A DNA stretch of 64,000 nt from a bacterium (GCA_023667365.1 JAMPAG010000002.1:60553-124552), one strand, 5' to 3'. Counted from the first letter of the stretch, positions 22,234 through 31,862 are shown. Notes: generated by a model not told the origin, from the letters alone. Numbers and translations: made by a program.

Positions 22234-23547
22234 ATGACGAAAAAAAGAAACGACCAGACCGTAAATGATCTGCTGCATTATCTGGAGCGGGCGACCGCGC
22301 CGTTTCAGGTGGTGGAGGAATCCTGCCGCCTGTTGTCAAAGGCGGGATTTGAGGCGCTTGACCCTGTCGAGCCGTGGCACTTAAAACGCGGCGGCGCATA
22401 TTACGTTCCTGTGTATGGGACGACGCTGTTTGCTTTTTGTATCGGGAAAGAGTTTGAAGAGGGCGGCGTGATCCATGCCGCGTGCGCGCATACCGACCAT
22501 CCATGCCTGCGTGTGAAGCCGAAGGCGGACATGGTAAGCTGTGGTTATATGAAGCTGGATGTAGAAGTATACGGCGGCGCAATCTTAAACACATGGCTTG
22601 ACCGCCCGCTCTCTATTGCGGGGCAGGTGACGCTAAAAAGCGACGATCTGTACGAGCCTGTGACGAAACTGGTGGACTGGAAACGGCCGCTCATAACGAT
22701 TCCGAACCTTGCCATTCATATGAACCGGGAAGTGAATAACGGTGTCAAGTTAAACGAGCAGGCGGAAATGCTGCCGTTAGTCGCCATGGTGCAGGACAAG
22801 CTGGAGCAGGAAAACTTTTTTGTGAAGCTTCTGGCGAAGGAATGTAAGGTATCCGCGGAGGAGATTCTGGATTTTGACCTGTATGTCTATAATGTAGAAA
22901 AAGGATGCCTGCTCGGTGCGCATGAGGAGTTTGTGAGCGCGCCGCGGCTGGATAATCTGACTTCATGCTATGCCTGTCTTCAGGGAATCACGTCCGCCGC
23001 GCAGACGGCGGATGCGTCGGACCGGCTGAATTTTATCGCGCTTTATGATAACGAGGAGATCGGCAGCCGTACCAAGCAGGGGGCGGATTCTCTTGTGACA
23101 AACTTTCTTCTGGAAAAAATATATGACGGGTTATCGTTTGAGCGGGCGCGGCTTGCCGACAGCTTCTTTAAGAGCGTGATGCTCTCGCTTGATGTGGCGC
23201 ACGCGCATCATCCGAATTATGAACAGAAAAGCGATCCGAACCTGCGCGTAATCTGCGGACAGGGACCGGCGATCAAGCTGAATTATTCCCAGCGCTATGC
23301 GACCGATACGAAAGCGGTCGGCATTGTCAGCCAGCTATGTGAGGCAAATCATATCCCGTATCAGAAGTTTGTCAATCGGTCCGATATGGCGGGCGGCAGC
23401 ACGATCGGCACGATCACATCTTCGTATCTGCCGATGCGCACCGTCGATCTCGGAATCGGTGTTCTTGCCATGCACTCCGCACGGGAACTGATGGCGGCGG
23501 AAGATCAGAGAGCGCTTAATACGCTGGTGTATTGCTTTTTTCTGTGA
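22234..23547 (+). CDS. apeB: M18-family aspartyl aminopeptidase
   Basis: 437 residues matching M18 aminopeptidases, which remove N-terminal acidic or other residues from peptides in the cytoplasm as dodecamers with two metal ions. Seen: AHTDHPCLRVKPKADM (first metal His), the bridging Asp region SAPRLDNLTSCYACL, DNEEIGSRTKQGADS (catalytic Glu pair), SLDVAHAHHPNYEQK and the closing IGVLAMHSARELMAAED with the last metal His. All metal-site blocks are present. The start has a GAAAGGA site just after the 39-bp repeat array. Convergent with cysK. Confidence 0.93.
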   Translation: MTKKRNDQTVNDLLHYLERATAPFQVVEESCRLLSKAGFEALDPVEPWHLKRGGAYYVPVYGTTLFAFCIGKEFEEGGVIHAACAHTDHPCLRVKPKADMVSCGYMKLDVEVYGGAILNTWLDRPLSIAGQVTLKSDDLYEPVTKLVDWKRPLITIPNLAIHMNREVNNGVKLNEQAEMLPLVAMVQDKLEQENFFVKLLAKECKVSAEEILDFDLYVYNVEKGCLLGAHEEFVSAPRLDNLTSCYACLQGITSAAQTADASDRLNFIALYDNEEIGSRTKQGADSLVTNFLLEKIYDGLSFERARLADSFFKSVMLSLDVAHAHHPNYEQKSDPNLRVICGQGPAIKLNYSQRYATDTKAVGIVSQLCEANHIPYQKFVNRSDMAGGSTIGTITSSYLPMRTVDLGIGVLAMHSARELMAAEDQRALNTLVYCFFL

Positions 23548-23564
23548 TGGATGCGGTCGGAAGA

Positions 23565-24467
23565 TCAAATGAGCGCCGTGCTGAAATAGCGCTCCGCGCG
23601 GTCGGGAAGGACCGTTGCAACAACCTGGTCTTTTCCGTATTTTGCCGCCATTTGTTTTGCCGCCCATACGTTGGCGCCTGAGGAGGTTCCGACTAAAAGC
23701 CCTTGAATACGCGCCAGTTCGCGCGCCGTTTGAATCGCGTCGTCATCCGAAACTTCAACGATGTCCGTGATGATGGAAGTATCTAAAATGTCGGGGATAA
23801 AGCCGTCTCCGATGCCTTGAATCTGATGTAAGCCCGGCTCGTCGCCGAGAAGCGCCGATACGTTTTTCGGTTCCACTGCGACGATCTTGCAGCCGGGATT
23901 CTGTTTCAGCAGATAGCGTGCGATTCCCTGCAGCGTACCGCCGCTTCCGATGCCGGAAACAAAAATATCAATCTGCTTTCCGAGCTGTTCTGTAAGCTCG
24001 CGCGCTGTCGTCCGGTAATGCGCGTCAGGGTTTGCCGGATTTTGGAATTGCTGCGGTACGAAGCAGGAATCCGATTCCGCGCATAATTCCATTGCTTTTT
24101 TGACGGAACCGTCGATGCTGAGTTCGGGCGGTGTGAGCACCAGCTCCGCGCCGAGCGCTCGGATGATCTTTTTTCGTTCGTCGCTCATGTTTTCGGGCAT
24201 AACGATGATTACACGATAACCTTTCCGTACGCCGCACAGCGCAAGCCCGATGCCGGTATTTCCCGACGTCGGTTCAACGATTGTCATGCCGGGTTTTAAT
24301 TTACCGCTTTTTTCTGCCTCTTCGAGCATATTTAAGGCGATCCGGTCCTTGATGCTCCCGCCGGGGTTTAAGAACTCCGCTTTTGCGTAGATCATAAGTC
24401 CGGTCGTCTCCTCTAAGCTGAGCAGCGGGGTGTTCCCGATCAGATCTAAGATGTTCGTGTAATACAT
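23565..24467 (-). CDS. cysK: Cysteine synthase (O-acetylserine sulfhydrylase)
   Basis: 300 residues of the PLP-dependent CysK/CysM family, making cysteine from O-acetylserine and sulfide. Seen: the PLP lysine in LNPGGSIKDR (Lys 40), the substrate loop TSGNTGIGLA, the phosphate-binding GIGSGGTLQG and the conserved IQGIGDGFIPDIL. The length and the GIGDGF block favour CysK over CysM. GGGAGGAAC stands at the right distance before ATG. It is a single gene, divergent from the repeat array and cardiolipin synthase; no cysE is nearby. Confidence 0.94.
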   Translation of the reverse strand: MYYTNILDLIGNTPLLSLEETTGLMIYAKAEFLNPGGSIKDRIALNMLEEAEKSGKLKPGMTIVEPTSGNTGIGLALCGVRKGYRVIIVMPENMSDERKKIIRALGAELVLTPPELSIDGSVKKAMELCAESDSCFVPQQFQNPANPDAHYRTTARELTEQLGKQIDIFVSGIGSGGTLQGIARYLLKQNPGCKIVAVEPKNVSALLGDEPGLHQIQGIGDGFIPDILDTSIITDIVEVSDDDAIQTARELARIQGLLVGTSSGANVWAAKQMAAKYGKDQVVATVLPDRAERYFSTALI

Positions 24468-24680
24468 AGAATGTTCCTCCCATAAAAATCTGTTTCCCAG
24501 TTATGATTATGTTATGTGTATCATGCTGAAAGACATTCTACCACATTTTTTTTCGTTCGCCTATATGGAGCCGGATGTTTTATGAAACGGATTTATCAGC
24601 CGGGGGTTTTTGCGGCTTCCGCCGGCGGTTTGCCGGGCGCCGCCGCGCAAGGCTTTGCGTTGAATTTTGAAATACGTGAT
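24468..24680. other. Non-coding gap before the 80-bp array
   Basis: 213 bp upstream of cysK. It holds the ribosome binding site and presumably the promoter of cysK, but no convincing -35/-10 pair was found; the right half is GC-rich and shows no gene. Confidence 0.5.
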
Positions 24681-24964
24681 GGTATAATGTCGTCAGACAT
24701 GATACCGCGCCGGAGCGAAGCGGAGTGCGCATAAAGCTGGCATGATTGCGAAGCAATCATGGTATAATGTCGTCAGACATGATACTGCGCTGGAGCGAAG
24801 CGGAGTGCGCATAAAGCTGGCATGATTGCGAAGCAATCATGGTATAATGTCGTCAGACATGATACTGCGCCGGAGCGAAGCGGAGTGTGCATAAAGCTGG
24901 CATGATTGCGAAGCAATCATGCCATAATGTCGTCAGACATGATACCGCGCCGGAGCGAAGCGGA
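24681..24964 (+). repeat. Tandem 80-bp repeat array with extended -10 motifs
   Basis: Three full units (24681, 24761, 24841) and a 44-bp partial fourth (24921). Each full unit opens with GGTATAATG, an extended -10 box once the preceding T is counted (TGGTATAAT), followed by the small palindrome ATGTC-GTCA-GACAT, and ends with CATGATTGC-GAA-GCAATCATG. The fourth unit has the box changed to GCCATAATG. Variation between units is only a few bases. It lies just upstream of cardiolipin synthase. Confidence 0.93.
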
Positions 24965-24989
24965 CCCGAAAAATCAGGGATTTTTCGGG
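24965..24989 (+). promoter_or_regulatory. Leader hairpin before cardiolipin synthase
   Basis: CCCGAAAAATC and its perfect complement around AGG; no T run follows, so it is more likely a structured leader or attenuator part than a terminator. Confidence 0.55.
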
Positions 24990-25037
24990 GCTCTGCCCGG
25001 GATGTGTATGATAAAACAGTTTGGAAACGAGGTGTGC

Positions 25038-26576
25038 ATGAGTACGAATCATACGATAAAAAATCAGGCGTCGGGTATTGTGAGAGCGGTTCTGGTCGGG
25101 ATCGCGGTAATCTTGCAGCTCGCGATGATGGTGCTGCTCGTATTGTCCCTTCAGCAGTATTCTGTCTGGGTGTATTATGTGATCGAGCTGATCAGCGTGG
25201 TCCTGATTTTTGCGTTGGTCAACGACAGCGAGTCTTATAAGCAGTTCTGGATCGTTATTGTGCTCGGTCTGCCTGCGTTCGGTTTGTTTTTGTATTTTAT
25301 GTGGGGCAGAAGGAGGACGAACAGCAAGGCGAACCGGCATTTCCGTGAAGTGGAAAGAAAAATGCTGGACAGCTTAAAGCAGGACGATGCGCTCCTGACG
25401 CATTTTCAGAGTATTCATCCGAATAAGGTGCAGATCAGCCGCTATCTTGCGCGGGAGGGTTTTCCGATGTATAACAACACGACCGTGCGGTATTACGGAC
25501 TCGGAGAGCAGATGAAGGAAGCGATGCTCGAGGATCTGCGCGGCGCGAAGTCCTATATTTTCATGGAATATTTCATTATCAAAGAAGGCGTATTCTGGCG
25601 GGAAGTGTATGAGATATTAAAACAAAAAGCAAAAGAGGGCGTCGAGGTATGGCTGCTTTTGGATGATTTCGGATGCATCGTTATCAATACGTCGCAATTT
25701 CGCGCCGAGGTGCGTGCGAACGGGATCAATCTTGCAGAATTTGCGCCGATCCATAAGGATATTAACCGTCTTTCTTTTAATTATCGTAATCATCAGAAAA
25801 TCACGGTCATTGACGGAAATATCGGATATACGGGAGGCATCAACCTTGCGGACGAGTACATCAACGAGGTAAACCGGTTCGGGCACTGGAAGGATACGGC
25901 GGTGCGCTTAGAGGGTGCGGGCGTGTATTCGCTGACCTGTTTCTTTTTGGAAATGTGGCAGATCGCGGAGGGAACGGAAGAACTGGATTACATGCTGTAC
26001 AAGCCGACGGTTCACATAGAATCGGAAAGTATGGTGCAGCCGTTTGCGGACGGTCCGGCGAACAATCCGAAAAACACCGCAGAGAGCGCGTACACGCATA
26101 TGATCAACAAGGCGCGGGATTATATTTATATCACGACGCCGTATCTGGTGCTCGATCAGAAGATGGCGGACGATCTGTGCCGGGCGGCGGAGAGCGGCGT
26201 GGATGTGCGGATTATCACGCCGCACAGATATGATAAATGGTATGTATACATGGTCACGGTATCCAATTACGGAAACCTGATGAAAAAGGGTGTGCGGATT
26301 TATGAGTATACGCCCGGCTTCATCCACGCGAAAAATGTGGTTGTGGATGACGAGATCGCAATCTGCGGTACCGTCAATTTTGATTACCGGAGCTTTTATC
26401 TGCATTATGAGGACGCCGTGCTGATGAGCAAGACGCCGGCTGTCATGGACATCAAGCAGGATTTTCTCTGCACGCTTGAAGAATGCAAAGAGATCCGGTA
26501 CGCCGAATGGATACACCGTCCGATGCGGCAGCGCTTTATACAGTCGGTGCTGAGACTGTTTTCACCGCTGTTATAA
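25038..26576 (+). CDS. cls: Cardiolipin synthase (phospholipase D family)
   Basis: 512 residues: two N-terminal transmembrane helices (PLDNc type), then two phospholipase-D catalytic domains with HQKITVIDG (His about 252) and HAKNVVVDD (His about 430). It joins two phosphatidylglycerol molecules into cardiolipin and glycerol at the membrane. ATG 25038 has ACGAGGTG upstream; the open frame reaches back to 24906 through the repeat array, which is not credible as coding. The 80-bp array with up to three promoter-like boxes lies immediately upstream, so copy number may set expression. Confidence 0.94.
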   Translation: MSTNHTIKNQASGIVRAVLVGIAVILQLAMMVLLVLSLQQYSVWVYYVIELISVVLIFALVNDSESYKQFWIVIVLGLPAFGLFLYFMWGRRRTNSKANRHFREVERKMLDSLKQDDALLTHFQSIHPNKVQISRYLAREGFPMYNNTTVRYYGLGEQMKEAMLEDLRGAKSYIFMEYFIIKEGVFWREVYEILKQKAKEGVEVWLLLDDFGCIVINTSQFRAEVRANGINLAEFAPIHKDINRLSFNYRNHQKITVIDGNIGYTGGINLADEYINEVNRFGHWKDTAVRLEGAGVYSLTCFFLEMWQIAEGTEELDYMLYKPTVHIESESMVQPFADGPANNPKNTAESAYTHMINKARDYIYITTPYLVLDQKMADDLCRAAESGVDVRIITPHRYDKWYVYMVTVSNYGNLMKKGVRIYEYTPGFIHAKNVVVDDEIAICGTVNFDYRSFYLHYEDAVLMSKTPAVMDIKQDFLCTLEECKEIRYAEWIHRPMRQRFIQSVLRLFSPLL

Positions 26577-26586
26577 ATTTGTGCCG

Positions 26587-27291
26587 TCATAAAGAGTCCG
26601 GTGAAAAAGGAACAGGGAGCAGTTCGGACAATTCGGCGGGCGTATGGATGATGCGGGACGCGCCGTGTGCGCGCAGAAACGCTTCATCCCGGAATCCCCA
26701 TGCGACGCTCACACAGTCCATATCCGCAGCGGCGGCGGTGGCAATGTCCACGTCGGAGTCGCCGACATACAAGGCCGTGCGCGGGGACGGCGTACCGCAG
26801 GATGTGGATTCCGCATCCGCGAGCTCACGAAGCGCGGCGTACACCGAATCCGGCGCAGGCTTTCTGCGCACATTTTCACGCTCGCCGACAGAGACAGAAA
26901 TCCATTTGGAGAAATAAAGCGAACAGAGTTTTTTGACAGCTGTGTCAGGTTTGTTGGACACAATGGCAAGTCGGAAGCCTCTGTTTTTTAGTGTATCAAG
27001 CATCGGAAGGATCCCGTCATAGGGGGCGGTAAGGTCGTTGCAGTGTTCCGCGTAGTGGGCGCGGAAGCAGGAATGAATCTGCTCCAGTTTATTTTCATCA
27101 ACCGACGCGGGTACGCTGCGGCGCAGGAGTGTGCGCGCGCCGTTGCCGACCGCAAGGCGGATCTCCTCCAGCGTACGCGCCGGGCAGCCAAAAGCGGAAA
27201 GCGCATGGTTTACGCTGTTTTTTAGGTCTTCCAATGTATTTAAGAGTGTGCCGTCCAAGTCAAAGACGATCGTGTCATAGGTGTTTGGCAT
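26587..27291 (-). CDS. HAD-family phosphatase, phosphoglycolate phosphatase-like
   Basis: 234 residues of the haloacid dehalogenase superfamily with the four motifs: nucleophile FDLDGTLLNT, the motif II serine in IVSNKPD, the lysine in NVRRKPAPD, and the acidic pair in YVGDSDVD. The helical cap (LEDLKNSVNHALSAFG) is that of Gph/PGMB-type subfamily I enzymes. Substrate could be phosphoglycolate or a sugar phosphate. ATG 27291 is chosen because AGGAG lies 11 bp upstream; the longer frame to 27393 has no support. It converges with cls. Confidence 0.9.
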   Translation of the reverse strand: MPNTYDTIVFDLDGTLLNTLEDLKNSVNHALSAFGCPARTLEEIRLAVGNGARTLLRRSVPASVDENKLEQIHSCFRAHYAEHCNDLTAPYDGILPMLDTLKNRGFRLAIVSNKPDTAVKKLCSLYFSKWISVSVGERENVRRKPAPDSVYAALRELADAESTSCGTPSPRTALYVGDSDVDIATAAAADMDCVSVAWGFRDEAFLRAHGASRIIHTPAELSELLPVPFSPDSL

Positions 27292-27426
27292 GAGGAAGGA
27301 GTCTCCTGAGTATTTTGGGATGTATTTACTAAAAATCATAATGTCCTTTGCATGAAATGATATAAATGGTGCTGCCCTGCTCAAAGTAAACAATGCGGTT
27401 TACTTCATCAATTCAAAGCAGCCGCA

Positions 27427-27696
27427 CTATTCGTTCACCTCCGTTAGTTCATGTTCCGCAAAACGAGCCTGTCCTTGGGCAACTTCGCGGGCAATTTGTT
27501 CCAAATAGCGCATATTGCTTTCAGAGTAAAACGGATCGACGCTTACGTCAAAAGGAATCCGTTTTTCACGGCTTACTTTTTTTGCAAAAATAGTAAATGC
27601 CGTTGTCATAGACATTCCTAACTCTGCACATGCCTGTTCCATACTTTTTTTCAAATCTGCGTCCATACGAAAGTTTACATTTACTGCCTGTGCCAT
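27427..27696 (-). CDS. Orphan RelB/DinJ-family antitoxin
   Basis: 89 residues with the same ribbon-helix-helix core and the REKRIPF, VSVDPFYS block as the antitoxin at 13.8 kb, and an acidic C-terminus. No toxin gene follows: the 135 bp downstream hold only a small palindrome (AAGTAAAC/GTTTACTT at 27384-27405) before the phosphatase. The start has AAAAGGAG. It may cross-regulate or neutralise the YoeB toxin of the paired system, or be the remainder of a lost pair. The 291-bp gap upstream shows only AT-rich DNA and the next operon's terminator. Confidence 0.85.
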   Translation of the reverse strand: MAQAVNVNFRMDADLKKSMEQACAELGMSMTTAFTIFAKKVSREKRIPFDVSVDPFYSESNMRYLEQIAREVAQGQARFAEHELTEVNE

Positions 27697-27933
27697 GTTT
27701 CAATCTCCTTTTTTGATAGGAAAAATTGTAGTCTATAGGAATTTCTGCAATCCTAGAAAAAGTCGCATGGCGAGGTTTGCGTTGCAATTCACCGCACCGC
27801 GATTCTTTTATACTTTATTATATACAAGCGCAATGAAAAATACAACATATTTCATTATATTATCATTACAAATAGAACGAGTTACTACAAACAGAACAAA
27901 TGCGCCGGGACGGGATTGGCTTTTAGGGATATG

Positions 27934-27975
27934 AAAAAAGTGCCGTGACGCATCCGTTCTGTCACAGCACCTTTT
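27934..27975 (-). terminator. Terminator of the NatAB-like operon
   Basis: Minus strand: GGTGCTGTGAC pairs with GTCACGGCAC, followed by TTTTTT, 12 bp past the permease stop. Confidence 0.92.
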
Positions 27976-27987
27976 TCTGCAAAACGA

Positions 27988-29424
27988 TTACTTATTCTTC
28001 AGCATCCCGATCAATGCCGCCGGCTTAGGCGGATTGCCCTTGTAAAGCGACATCATGCGGTATACCTTACCTGCGGCGGCAAGGCAGACGGCCACGCAGA
28101 TGAGTACGAGCGCAAGAGAGACGCATGCGGTCGGAATGGAAACATAGCCTAAGAGCACGCGGCTCGGCGTCACGAGGATCGACGTGAACGGAATATAGTC
28201 GTACCATACGGCGGCTTCCGACATTTCGCCCGTGATTGCGCCGCCATAGATGACAGCAAAGAAACTGACGAGCAAAATGATCGTAAACAGCCCGTTTGTC
28301 GAGGATAAGTCTTCCGGTTTGCTCGCAAGCGCACCGCCGATCGCGGCGAGCGCGCAGTAGAGCGCAAATGCACTGACGATCATAAGCAGGGCAATGATCG
28401 CGCCCGGAACCGTGAACATCCCTGACATGTCGCCGAGCAGATCAAAGAAGGCAAGCAATACCATGTCCGACTGCGGGTTAATCATCTTTACGAGCGAGGA
28501 ACCGGCCGCAAAACCGCCGATGAGCGCGGCGATCCAAAGGACAAACTGGATCACGCTGGCACAGATGATCGCAAATACCTTACCGAATATCATTGCCGCC
28601 GGTTTGACGGATACCAGAAACGTGTCCATCAGCTTCGATGTTTTTTCCATGATGACGCAGTTTGCGACGCCCTGACCGTAGAAGAGAACAAGGAAGTAGA
28701 TCAACATGACATTAAAATACGGCAGGGCTATGGACAAGATCGGTTTTATCGCTGTCAAAGGATCATCCGGATCGCTGTTTTCATCCGCGGCAGGCTGTCC
28801 GTCGGCGGTCACATGCGTTGTCTGCGATACGACCGGAACGGAGAGCGCGGCAAGTGTCTCATAGGAAATGCCTGCTTTTTCGCTGAGCACAAGGCGGAAA
28901 TACAGGTTGATATACTCCTCAAGCGCCCTTGCGTCGTCCTTGGAAATATCGCATTCATCCACGCGCAAAAGATGGAAACGATACGTTCCGCCTTCTGCGG
29001 GGGGCGCCTCCATGCCGTCGGCATATTCAGCGTCCGCCTGCGCCGCATCGCTGCGCACGTCAATTGCTAAGATCAGACTGGTCGGATTTGCGTCGGCAAG
29101 CGCCTTCGCCCTGTCCATGTCATCGCCGCAGTCGGTATAGGAAATGCCGGCAAAGCGCTCGTTCCCCATCTGACTTAAAAAATTAAAATCAACGGAAACA
29201 GGCGTGCTGTCCACCACATAGACATCCGTGACGGGCGACGGCTCATCCGACTTTGCGCTGTGCGTGCCAAACACTTCCACGAGCGGCATGACCGCCGCCG
29301 GAAGCAGGAAAAAAATGAGCGCGAGGACCAGCGTGATCGAGCGGTAGCTTTTTGCCTGTGTCTGCTGCTTCAATGTAAAAGAGAATACCTGTTTCATTGC
29401 GTTTGTCTGATTTGGTTTTTTCAT
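27988..29424 (-). CDS. ABC transporter permease, NatB-like (second of a pair)
   Basis: 478 residues with an N-terminal helix (ALIFFLLPAAVMPLVEVF), a large extracytoplasmic region of about 200 residues, then five or six helices, the layout of NatB and YhaP-type ABC-2 permeases. N-terminal cytoplasmic FSFTLKQQTQAKSYRS is typical. Its gene is 1 bp from the preceding permease and shares its ATPase. Such systems export Na+ or peptides and antibiotics; the substrate here is unknown. Confidence 0.88.
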   Translation of the reverse strand: MKKPNQTNAMKQVFSFTLKQQTQAKSYRSITLVLALIFFLLPAAVMPLVEVFGTHSAKSDEPSPVTDVYVVDSTPVSVDFNFLSQMGNERFAGISYTDCGDDMDRAKALADANPTSLILAIDVRSDAAQADAEYADGMEAPPAEGGTYRFHLLRVDECDISKDDARALEEYINLYFRLVLSEKAGISYETLAALSVPVVSQTTHVTADGQPAADENSDPDDPLTAIKPILSIALPYFNVMLIYFLVLFYGQGVANCVIMEKTSKLMDTFLVSVKPAAMIFGKVFAIICASVIQFVLWIAALIGGFAAGSSLVKMINPQSDMVLLAFFDLLGDMSGMFTVPGAIIALLMIVSAFALYCALAAIGGALASKPEDLSSTNGLFTIILLVSFFAVIYGGAITGEMSEAAVWYDYIPFTSILVTPSRVLLGYVSIPTACVSLALVLICVAVCLAAAGKVYRMMSLYKGNPPKPAALIGMLKNK

Positions 29425-29425
29425 A

Positions 29426-30766
29426 TTACTGTTCCCCCTTTACTGAGGATGTTTTTGCCATGGAAAGCATATCTTTTAACCTGATGCGGTTTCCGCGGTG
29501 CATAAGCAGACTGCTGTAGATCTTTGCGCAGAAAACGGCGAGAAGGATCACGACGATCGCCTGCAATACCCACGAAAGAACCAGGATGCCGAACCCGATA
29601 TTGCCCATCATATAGTGAACCGGCGCGCAGAATACGGAGACGACCGGGATAATGCTCGTAATATACGCGAGCGCCGTGCTGCCGCTTGACGTTGCGATCA
29701 CGGAGAGCATATAGCCTGCCATGATCAGAAGCGTTACGCCCAAAGTCGCACTCTCCGAATCCTCCGTGGAGGAACAGCCCGTCGCCGAGAGTCCCGCGAT
29801 GATCGCGAACGTTAAGAATGCGAGCAGGAGGGAGATCACGACAGCGATCACAAAAACGACGCTGATATTTGTCAGGCCGCCCGAAAAGGTAAAGCCGCCT
29901 CCCGCGAACATGTCCGTAAGCGGGGCAACGGTCATGAATCTGCCGCATACCGCGCGGGACAGGACATAGGCGAGCGCCATGCCGCCTATCGTGATCAGGA
30001 CATAGGACATGGCGGCGAGGATCTTGCCGGCGATCAGGGCGAGCGGCTTGACGCTCACCATCAAAAGCTCAATCAGCTTGGAGGCCTTTTCCTCAATGAC
30101 CGTCCGGACGATATAGGATACCGAGAGGACGCTCACCATCATGACAACGATAGAATAGATAAGCTGAACCAGATATTGCGTACTCCATCGGTCCTCGTCC
30201 TCAAAATAAGAATCATACGACTGCGTGTCGGATTCCCAGGAAGCCATGACGAAGGAAAGCTGCTCCGCGGAAATATTCAGCGTGCGGTAGCGCATCTGAT
30301 CGAACTGCTCCGTGAGGAACGCGCTGAGGGCGGAGAGCTCTCCGTCCGACAGTTCCGTATCCTCGGCGGCGGTAACGGAAAGCCGGTACATGCCCGTTTC
30401 CGCATCAAAGAGAATGGAAGCGTACGCGTCGCGGGGAGCCGGCGCTGCCTGCTGCCCGTTTAGCGCCTCATTCATGCTGTGGAATGTCGTTTCCGCCCAA
30501 AGATCAATCGACGCAGCCGCCGTCTGCAGATCGGTATATGTCAGGGTATACGGTTCCTCACAGTCGGCAAAATACACATTGGAAATATCCGAATGCTGCG
30601 CCGTGCCGTCGTCCGCATTTAAGAGGGACGTCACGGGAACGGAGCCGGCGGCGAACAGGATCATGATGACGAGTGCAAGAATATTCGCTTTGTTTTTCAG
30701 GAACTGCAGCAGGGTAAAACGATAGACCATGCCGGTTCCCGTCAATTGTTCTTTATACTGTTTCAT
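29426..30766 (-). CDS. ABC transporter permease, NatB-like (first of a pair)
   Basis: 446 residues with the same architecture as its neighbour: cytoplasmic RFTLLQFLKNKAN, helix 1, a large outer domain, then a helical bundle including EEKASKLIELLMVSVKPLALIAGK, the sequence shared by NatB-type permeases between helices 2 and 3. Probably a heterodimer with the next gene product. ATG 30766 is preferred since AGGTGGTG stands 6 bp upstream; ATG 30772 and the frame to 30778 are alternatives. It overlaps the ATPase gene. Confidence 0.88.
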   Translation of the reverse strand: MKQYKEQLTGTGMVYRFTLLQFLKNKANILALVIMILFAAGSVPVTSLLNADDGTAQHSDISNVYFADCEEPYTLTYTDLQTAAASIDLWAETTFHSMNEALNGQQAAPAPRDAYASILFDAETGMYRLSVTAAEDTELSDGELSALSAFLTEQFDQMRYRTLNISAEQLSFVMASWESDTQSYDSYFEDEDRWSTQYLVQLIYSIVVMMVSVLSVSYIVRTVIEEKASKLIELLMVSVKPLALIAGKILAAMSYVLITIGGMALAYVLSRAVCGRFMTVAPLTDMFAGGGFTFSGGLTNISVVFVIAVVISLLLAFLTFAIIAGLSATGCSSTEDSESATLGVTLLIMAGYMLSVIATSSGSTALAYITSIIPVVSVFCAPVHYMMGNIGFGILVLSWVLQAIVVILLAVFCAKIYSSLLMHRGNRIRLKDMLSMAKTSSVKGEQ

Positions 30767-31757
30767 GAGCATCACCACCTACTTTTTCAACAAAGATTTC
30801 ATGTAAGGACGGCTCGCGCAGATCGAAGGTAATGACCGGAATGTGGTCTGCGATCAGCATGGAGAGCAGCTCGTTTGCCTGTGCCTCACCGGTTACTTTC
30901 AATTGATATTCATGCTCTTTTTCCGTCAGAAGCGTGATGCCCGCGCGCGTGATATAAGGCGCGATGTCCTGTTCGACCTTGAGCGCGAGATTGACGCGGC
31001 CGTAACTCTTTTTGATCTCGTTTAAGTTGCCCTGAAGAACAACCTTGGAATGATCAAGGATCGTGATGTCCGTGCAGAATTCCTCGACGGTCGCCATCTG
31101 ATGACTGGACATGATCAGATATTTGCCCGCCGCGATCTCCTCCCGGATAATGTTCTTAAATAAATCCGTATTGACCGGGTCCAGACCAGAAAGCGGCTCA
31201 TCTAAGATCAGCAGTTCCGGATTGGAGATCAGTGCGGTCATGAACTGGATCTTCTGCTGGTTTCCTTTGGAAAGCTGGTCTGCGAGCTTGGGTTTGCTTT
31301 TTTTGACCCGCTTACGCGCATTGCCTGCGCCGCCCGCAGCGGACATGCCTGTACCGGAATCCGCGGAAGAATCCGCAGCGTTCGGGTAAAGATATTCTTC
31401 GACCTCCAGCCGTGCCGCCCAGTGTTTGATGCGCTTTTTTGCATCCGCTTTCGAGACGCCGCGCAATCCGGCAAAATAAATCAACTGATCCATGAGCGGG
31501 TACTTCGGGTACAGACCGCGCTCCTCGGCAAGATAACCGACGTTGCAGGTCGCGGTGTCAAGCGGTTTTCCGTTCCAGAGAACTTCGCCGGTATTTTTGG
31601 AGAGCATACCGAGCATCATGCGGATGGAGGTGGTCTTACCGGCGCCGTTCGTGCCGAGCAGCGCGTAAACGCCGGGCTTTTCCATGGTAAAGCTTAAGTT
31701 TTCCAGTACGGTCTTATCGCCGTATTTTTTGGAGAGATTTTTTACTTCGAGACTCAT
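30753..31757 (-). CDS. ABC transporter ATP-binding protein, NatA-like
   Basis: 334 residues: Walker A GTNGAGKTT, signature LSKGNQQKIQF, Walker B LLILDEPLSGLDP and switch MSSHQM, followed by the C-terminal domain usual in NatA/YhaQ-type subunits. A Ser/Gly/Ala-rich insert followed by a basic stretch (residues about 130-160) sits in the helical subdomain before the signature and looks species-specific. It is the first gene of the operon, overlapping the first permease gene. Between it and the Ytr-like operon upstream lie 105 bp with an imperfectly repeated CCTAAAAAATA(A/G)TGTG but no obvious promoter. Confidence 0.92.
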   Translation of the reverse strand: MSLEVKNLSKKYGDKTVLENLSFTMEKPGVYALLGTNGAGKTTSIRMMLGMLSKNTGEVLWNGKPLDTATCNVGYLAEERGLYPKYPLMDQLIYFAGLRGVSKADAKKRIKHWAARLEVEEYLYPNAADSSADSGTGMSAAGGAGNARKRVKKSKPKLADQLSKGNQQKIQFMTALISNPELLILDEPLSGLDPVNTDLFKNIIREEIAAGKYLIMSSHQMATVEEFCTDITILDHSKVVLQGNLNEIKKSYGRVNLALKVEQDIAPYITRAGITLLTEKEHEYQLKVTGEAQANELLSMLIADHIPVITFDLREPSLHEIFVEKVGGDAHETV

Positions 31758-31862
31758 ACATTTCTTCCTTTCCTAAAAAATAATGTGCAGGCGATCGCGA
31801 AACGCAATTGCCTAAAAAATAGTGTGTCGTTTCAAACGGGCGTCCCCGTAATACGAGCTGAT

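Noticed and set aside
24681..24964. CRISPR array
   Set aside because: The 80-bp units abut each other with no variable spacers, and no cas gene is present.
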